Shown here one piece after another: positions 5,868 to 8,146 of a stretch of 8,146 nt of DNA (its first letter is position 1; each line of letters opens with the position of its first letter). The DNA lies in contig JBKEEC010000307.1 of the NCBI GenBank assembly GCA_047975785.1, forward strand, positions 1 through 8,146. Reading direction: 5' to 3'. The position numbers were made by a program, and so were the translations under genes. This stretch comes from JACXVD01 sp047975785. GTDB taxonomy: Bacteria; Pseudomonadota; Alphaproteobacteria; Sphingomonadales; Sphingomonadaceae. The notes under the pieces were generated by a model, which saw nothing but the letters and a program-made list of their open reading frames with translations, was not told where the DNA came from and did no database searches.

Positions 5868-7040
5868 ATGGGTAAAACGCAGGTTTGTATTATTGGTGCC
5901 GGGCCAGCCGGGTTGCTGCTGGGCCATTTGTTGCGCGCTGATGGCATTGATTGTGTCGTGCTTGAACAGCGGACAGGGGAATATGTGCTCAGCCGTATCC
6001 GGGCCGGAGTGCTTGAAACAATTACAGTCGATCTGATGCAAAGGCTTGGCCTTGATGGCCGGATGAAGAAAGAAGGCCTGTGGCATGACGGGTTCAACCT
6101 TGCCGATGGCGAGCGTCTGATCCGTATTAATATGAAGGCGCTGACGGGCAAACAGGTGATGGTCTATGGCCAGACGGAAATTACCCGCGATCTGATGGAT
6201 GCCGCGCCGGAACGTGACCTTGAAGTGATTTACGAAGCGGAAAATGTCGCCCTGCATGATGTGGAGGGCGACACACCCTGTGTAACCTATACCAGAGATG
6301 GGCAGGATCACCGTATTGACTGCCGGATCATAGCCGGCTGTGACGGGTTCCACGGGCCAAGCCGCAAGGCGATTCCTGCCAGTGTCGGGCGTGAATATGA
6401 GCGCGTATACCCCTTTGGCTGGCTGGGTATTCTGGCCGATGTTCCGCCCTGCAACCATGAATTGATCTACGCCAACCATGAACGCGGTTTTGCGCTGGCA
6501 TCCATGCGTAGCGAAAGGCGTAGCCGCTATTATATTGATGTTCCGCTCACCGAAAAGGTAGAGGACTGGAGCGATGATCGTGTCTGGGATGAACTGGCGA
6601 TCCGGCTCGGCCCGGATGCAGCGGCCAATATCGTGCGCGGACCCAGTATCGAAAAAAGCATCGCACCTTTGCGCAGTTTCGTATTTGAACCCATGCGCCA
6701 TGGCAGCCTGCTATTATGTGGTGATTCAGCGCATATCGTCCCGCCAACCGGAGCCAAGGGGCTGAATCTGGCCGCAAGCGATGTATATTATGCGGCAGAG
6801 GCTCTGGCGGCCTTTTTCAAAGCCGGTAATGCGGATGCGATTGCAGGATATTCTGCAAAGGCACTGGCGCGTGTCTGGAAGTCCGAGCGGTTTAGCTGGT
6901 CGCTGACCAAACTCATGCACCGTTTCCCTGAAGATGGTCCGTTTGAACGGCGTATGCAGGTGGCAGAGCTGGATTACATTGCCGGGAGTGAAGCGGCGCA
7001 AAGAAGCATCGCAGAAAACTACGTCGGCCTTCCTGTGTAA
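5868..7040 (+). CDS. pobA: 4-hydroxybenzoate 3-monooxygenase (p-hydroxybenzoate hydroxylase)
   Basis: PobA is a cytoplasmic FAD monooxygenase that hydroxylates 4-hydroxybenzoate to protocatechuate using NAD(P)H and O2, feeding the beta-ketoadipate or another ring-cleavage route. The 390-residue protein is nearly the length of the Pseudomonas enzyme (394). It has the FAD-binding GAGPAG at 10-15, SRIRAGVLE at 42-50, the GCDG motif region at 157-160 and CGDSAHIVPPTGAKGLN at 284-300. Active-site residues known from P. fluorescens PHBH are kept: Tyr201, Ser212, Arg214, Tyr222, Pro293 and Tyr385, all at the same numbers. The start at 5868 is set by GGGAG at 5856-5860; the frame is open further upstream, but that extension crosses the repeat array and is not family-like. 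In the pyridine-nucleotide helix region it reads EQRTGEYV where the Pseudomonas enzyme reads ERQTPDYV. No protocatechuate dioxygenase gene is in the window. Confidence 0.97.
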   Translation: MGKTQVCIIGAGPAGLLLGHLLRADGIDCVVLEQRTGEYVLSRIRAGVLETITVDLMQRLGLDGRMKKEGLWHDGFNLADGERLIRINMKALTGKQVMVYGQTEITRDLMDAAPERDLEVIYEAENVALHDVEGDTPCVTYTRDGQDHRIDCRIIAGCDGFHGPSRKAIPASVGREYERVYPFGWLGILADVPPCNHELIYANHERGFALASMRSERRSRYYIDVPLTEKVEDWSDDRVWDELAIRLGPDAAANIVRGPSIEKSIAPLRSFVFEPMRHGSLLLCGDSAHIVPPTGAKGLNLAASDVYYAAEALAAFFKAGNADAIAGYSAKALARVWKSERFSWSLTKLMHRFPEDGPFERRMQVAELDYIAGSEAAQRSIAENYVGLPV

Positions 7041-7062
7041 ATTACCTGAAAATAGAGTTTTT

Positions 7063-7100
7063 CTTTTGCGAAAAACCGGCACCCACTTTTTCGCGAAAAG
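7063..7100 (+). other. 13-bp hairpin with one bulge, downstream of pobA
   Basis: Bases 7063-7075 (CTTTTGCGAAAAA) pair with 7087-7100 with a single bulged G at 7095 and an 11-base loop. It starts 22 bases after the pobA stop. The loop contains CCGGCACCC, which can also pair with the right arm of the next hairpin. It may be a first, weaker termination signal or part of a repeat element. Confidence 0.45.
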
Positions 7101-7122
7101 CTTTAAATCTTGTGATGCTATA

Positions 7123-7159
7123 GAAAACGGCACCTGGTGGAAAGCCGGGTGCCGTTTTC
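7123..7159 (+). terminator. 15-bp hairpin, probable pobA terminator
   Basis: GAAAACGGCACCTGG (7123-7137) pairs with CCGGGTGCCGTTTTC (7145-7159) over 15 positions with one G-T wobble and a 7-base loop. The A-run and T-run at its foot make it look like an intrinsic terminator that could act in both directions. It lies between the convergent pobA and lipoprotein genes. Confidence 0.6.
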
Positions 7160-7160
7160 C

Positions 7161-7226
7161 GCTCTCGGTCCTGAAATCAGAGCATTTTCCAAAAAAAAGC
7201 TGAGAGGCTTTCCTGACCTGGAAAAT
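7161..7226. other. Further hairpins in the convergent gap
   Basis: GCTCT (7161-7165) pairs with AGAGC (7179-7183). Next, ATTTTCCA (7184-7191) pairs with TGGAAAAT (7219-7226) and encloses AAAGC/GCTTT (7196-7200 with 7207-7211). These follow the terminator hairpin directly. Individually they are weak; their dense packing suggests a structured or repeat-derived spacer. Confidence 0.3.
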
Positions 7227-7245
7227 ACGGTAAAACAAACAATTA

Positions 7246-7283
7246 CAGCATTGCATCTGCTTCAATATTAAAGAGCAATGCTG
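7246..7283 (-). terminator. Probable terminator of the lipoprotein gene
   Basis: Read on the minus strand, CAGCATTGC (7283-7275) and GCAATGCTG (7254-7246) form a 9-bp stem with a 20-base loop. It is followed by the T-rich TAATTGTTTGTTTTA. It begins 11 bases beyond the lipoprotein stop codon. The long loop lowers confidence. Confidence 0.4.
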
Positions 7284-7293
7284 CAGAATGCAG

Positions 7294-7590
7294 TTACTCT
7301 GCTACTCCGGCAGCTTCATCAACAGCCTGCATACCTTGCTGGGCAGACATATCGTTGTTGTCGACTGCCTTGGCGGCGTCCTTGCCGGTTTGTTTTACGT
7401 CACCTGCCTGCGCATTTAGCGCATCAGCCGTTGCCTGATCACCTGTTTCCTTGGCCAGATCGGCATGATCTTCAAGGGCATCTGCTTCATGCCTGCCAGC
7501 ATCTTCTACGGAATCTGCTTCCTTGCTCTGGCAGGCTGCCAGCGCAAGCGATGAACTGATAAGTGCTGTAGCTAAAACGATTTTACGCAT
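7294..7590 (-). CDS. Small Ala/Asp-rich lipoprotein of unknown function
   Basis: The 98-residue product begins with a lipoprotein signal: positively charged MRK, a hydrophobic core, and the lipobox LAAC ending at Cys20. Gln follows the Cys, so retention in the inner membrane by an Asp+2 signal is not indicated and an outer-membrane location is possible. The mature 79 residues are rich in Ala, Asp, Glu and Gln, with no other Cys and no recognised domain (ADALEDHADLAKETGDQ, then KDAAKAVDNND). This composition suggests a helical or disordered acidic periplasmic protein. The start is supported by AAGGAG 8 bases upstream; the frame is open for 45 more codons, but those residues do not resemble a signal peptide. 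Small lipoproteins of this general kind are common in sphingomonads, often unnamed. It faces pobA convergently and is not in an operon in this window. Confidence 0.8.
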   Translation of the reverse strand: MRKIVLATALISSSLALAACQSKEADSVEDAGRHEADALEDHADLAKETGDQATADALNAQAGDVKQTGKDAAKAVDNNDMSAQQGMQAVDEAAGVAE

Positions 7591-7853
7591 AGTACTAACT
7601 CCTTGAGGTTTATGCTTAAAACCAGAAAATTTAACTCTCCCAGCCTTCAACGGGCAAATATTACCCGATTTTGGTATCGAATCGTGAATGCAAATAGTCC
7701 CGCCGAGGCCGCTTATCACTAGCACAAGATCATGCGTTTGTTTCAGAAATTTAATATCAGATGAATTGCATTGGAAATAAGAGTATTAACAATTACATTA
7801 ATACACTGATTTTAAACATTATTTATTTCACTATTCGATTCTGACCCTGCCTT
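7591..7853. other. AT-rich intergenic gap without a recognised gene
   Basis: Between the lipoprotein start and the transporter stop there are 263 bases. They hold the lipoprotein leader and promoter, an imperfect palindrome at 7651-7667, and a markedly AT-rich stretch at about 7740-7845. That stretch contains the inverted repeat GTATTAA/TTAATAC at 7783-7804. No convincing ORF, tRNA or GC-rich terminator was seen. Confidence 0.5.
7629..7657 (-). promoter_or_regulatory. Candidate promoter of the lipoprotein gene
   Basis: On the minus strand TTGCCC (7657-7652) and TTAAAT (7634-7629) are 17 bases apart, each matching the sigma-70 consensus at 4 of 6 positions. The predicted start near 7622 would give a 5' leader of about 30 bases that contains the AAGGAG site. 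The -35 element lies within an imperfect palindrome, 7651-7667. Confidence 0.35.
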
Positions 7854-8146
7854 TTACTGGTGATTGCTTGCAATGGATTTCCCCCATTCTGCCGCACCCA
7901 GAAGCAGCATCAGGTTGAGCATAATTGACCTGCCGATGCCGACCACCATGGCATTGGGCTGATCTGAAAATGTCTGTGAAGCTATCACCATTGATGCCGC
8001 GACATTGCGCAGTGCGGTTGAAAACCCGAACAATGCCAGATTCGATGTATTGCGTGGGGCAGCCAGAACCATTCCTATCAGAAATGCCCCTGCGATCAGC
8101 AGGGCAGAGGCCAGAATAAGGCCGGTTCCGATGACCTCGACAATCA
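7854..8146 (-). CDS. C-terminal part of a membrane transporter, probably bile acid:sodium symporter family
   Basis: The minus strand is open from the right edge to a TAA at 7856-7854, giving the last 96 residues. The visible part starts with a hydrophobic segment (IGTGLILASALLIAGAFLIG). It continues with the stretch LALFGFSTALRNVAASMVIA and ends with a second hydrophobic segment (IMLNLMLLLGAA) before a short polar tail. The 'TALRN..A..IA' region followed by a last membrane helix resembles the C-terminal core of bile acid:sodium symporter (BASS/SBF) proteins. This is recognised from pattern memory, not a search. The substrate cannot be told; members carry bile acids, pyruvate, pantothenate or other organic anions. 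The start lies outside the window. Confidence 0.5.
   Translation of the reverse strand, partial: IVEVIGTGLILASALLIAGAFLIGMVLAAPRNTSNLALFGFSTALRNVAASMVIASQTFSDQPNAMVVGIGRSIMLNLMLLLGAAEWGKSIASNHQ

Noticed and set aside
5475..6701. 408-codon ORF on the minus strand opposite pobA and the 5' half of the regulator
   Set aside because: It is antisense to pobA, whose frame encodes a well-conserved enzyme with all catalytic residues. Its protein has no recognisable domain and it cuts across two genes.
6726..7265. 179-codon minus-strand ORF across the pobA 3' end and the hairpin region
   Set aside because: It is antisense to conserved pobA sequence and then passes through strong hairpins; no start signal or domain was seen.
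7732..7764. 10-codon plus-strand ORF in the AT-rich gap
   Set aside because: It has no ribosome binding site, is very short and lies in low-complexity AT-rich sequence.

Overview
The window looks like chromosomal DNA of an alphaproteobacterium, most likely a sphingomonad or a close relative. This is an inference from the moderate G+C, the fused CysN/CysC protein, the cysD-cysNC-cysQ order, the AraC-type PobR/PobA pair and a short Ala/Asp-rich lipoprotein. No rRNA, tRNA, CRISPR array, transposase or integrase was seen. Genes are closely packed and the region reads as core metabolism plus an aromatic-catabolism locus.

Left part (1-4830): a LuxR-type regulator on the minus strand, cut by the left edge, is divergent from a sulfate-activation operon on the plus strand. 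The operon is cysD (ATP sulfurylase small subunit), cysNC (ATP sulfurylase GTPase subunit fused to APS kinase; its start overlaps the cysD stop by one base) and, 97 bases further on, cysQ (PAP phosphatase). These genes make PAPS from sulfate and remove the PAP left after PAPS is used. No reductase genes (cysH, cysI, cysJ) are present here. The cysNC-cysQ junction holds a perfect 17-bp hairpin around the cysNC stop codon and a possible 22-codon ORF that overlaps the cysQ start as ATGA.

Middle part (4858-7040): an AraC-family regulator (pobR-like, minus strand) is divergent from pobA (4-hydroxybenzoate 3-monooxygenase, plus strand), which converts 4-hydroxybenzoate to protocatechuate. The 140-base gap between their starts contains four tandem 13-bp repeats just upstream of the pobA ribosome binding site, the best operator candidate in the window.

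Right part (7041-8146): a 253-base convergent gap full of hairpins, probably terminators and possibly a repeat element. It is followed by a 98-residue lipoprotein gene on the minus strand, a 263-base AT-rich gap, and the C-terminal 96 residues of a membrane transporter (probably bile acid:sodium symporter type, minus strand) cut by the right edge.

Nothing here amounts to a clearly new multi-gene system. The most interesting signals are regulatory: the 13-bp repeat array, the hairpin and coupled small ORF before cysQ, the palindrome covering the ribosome binding site of the LuxR gene beside cysD, and the hairpin cluster after pobA.
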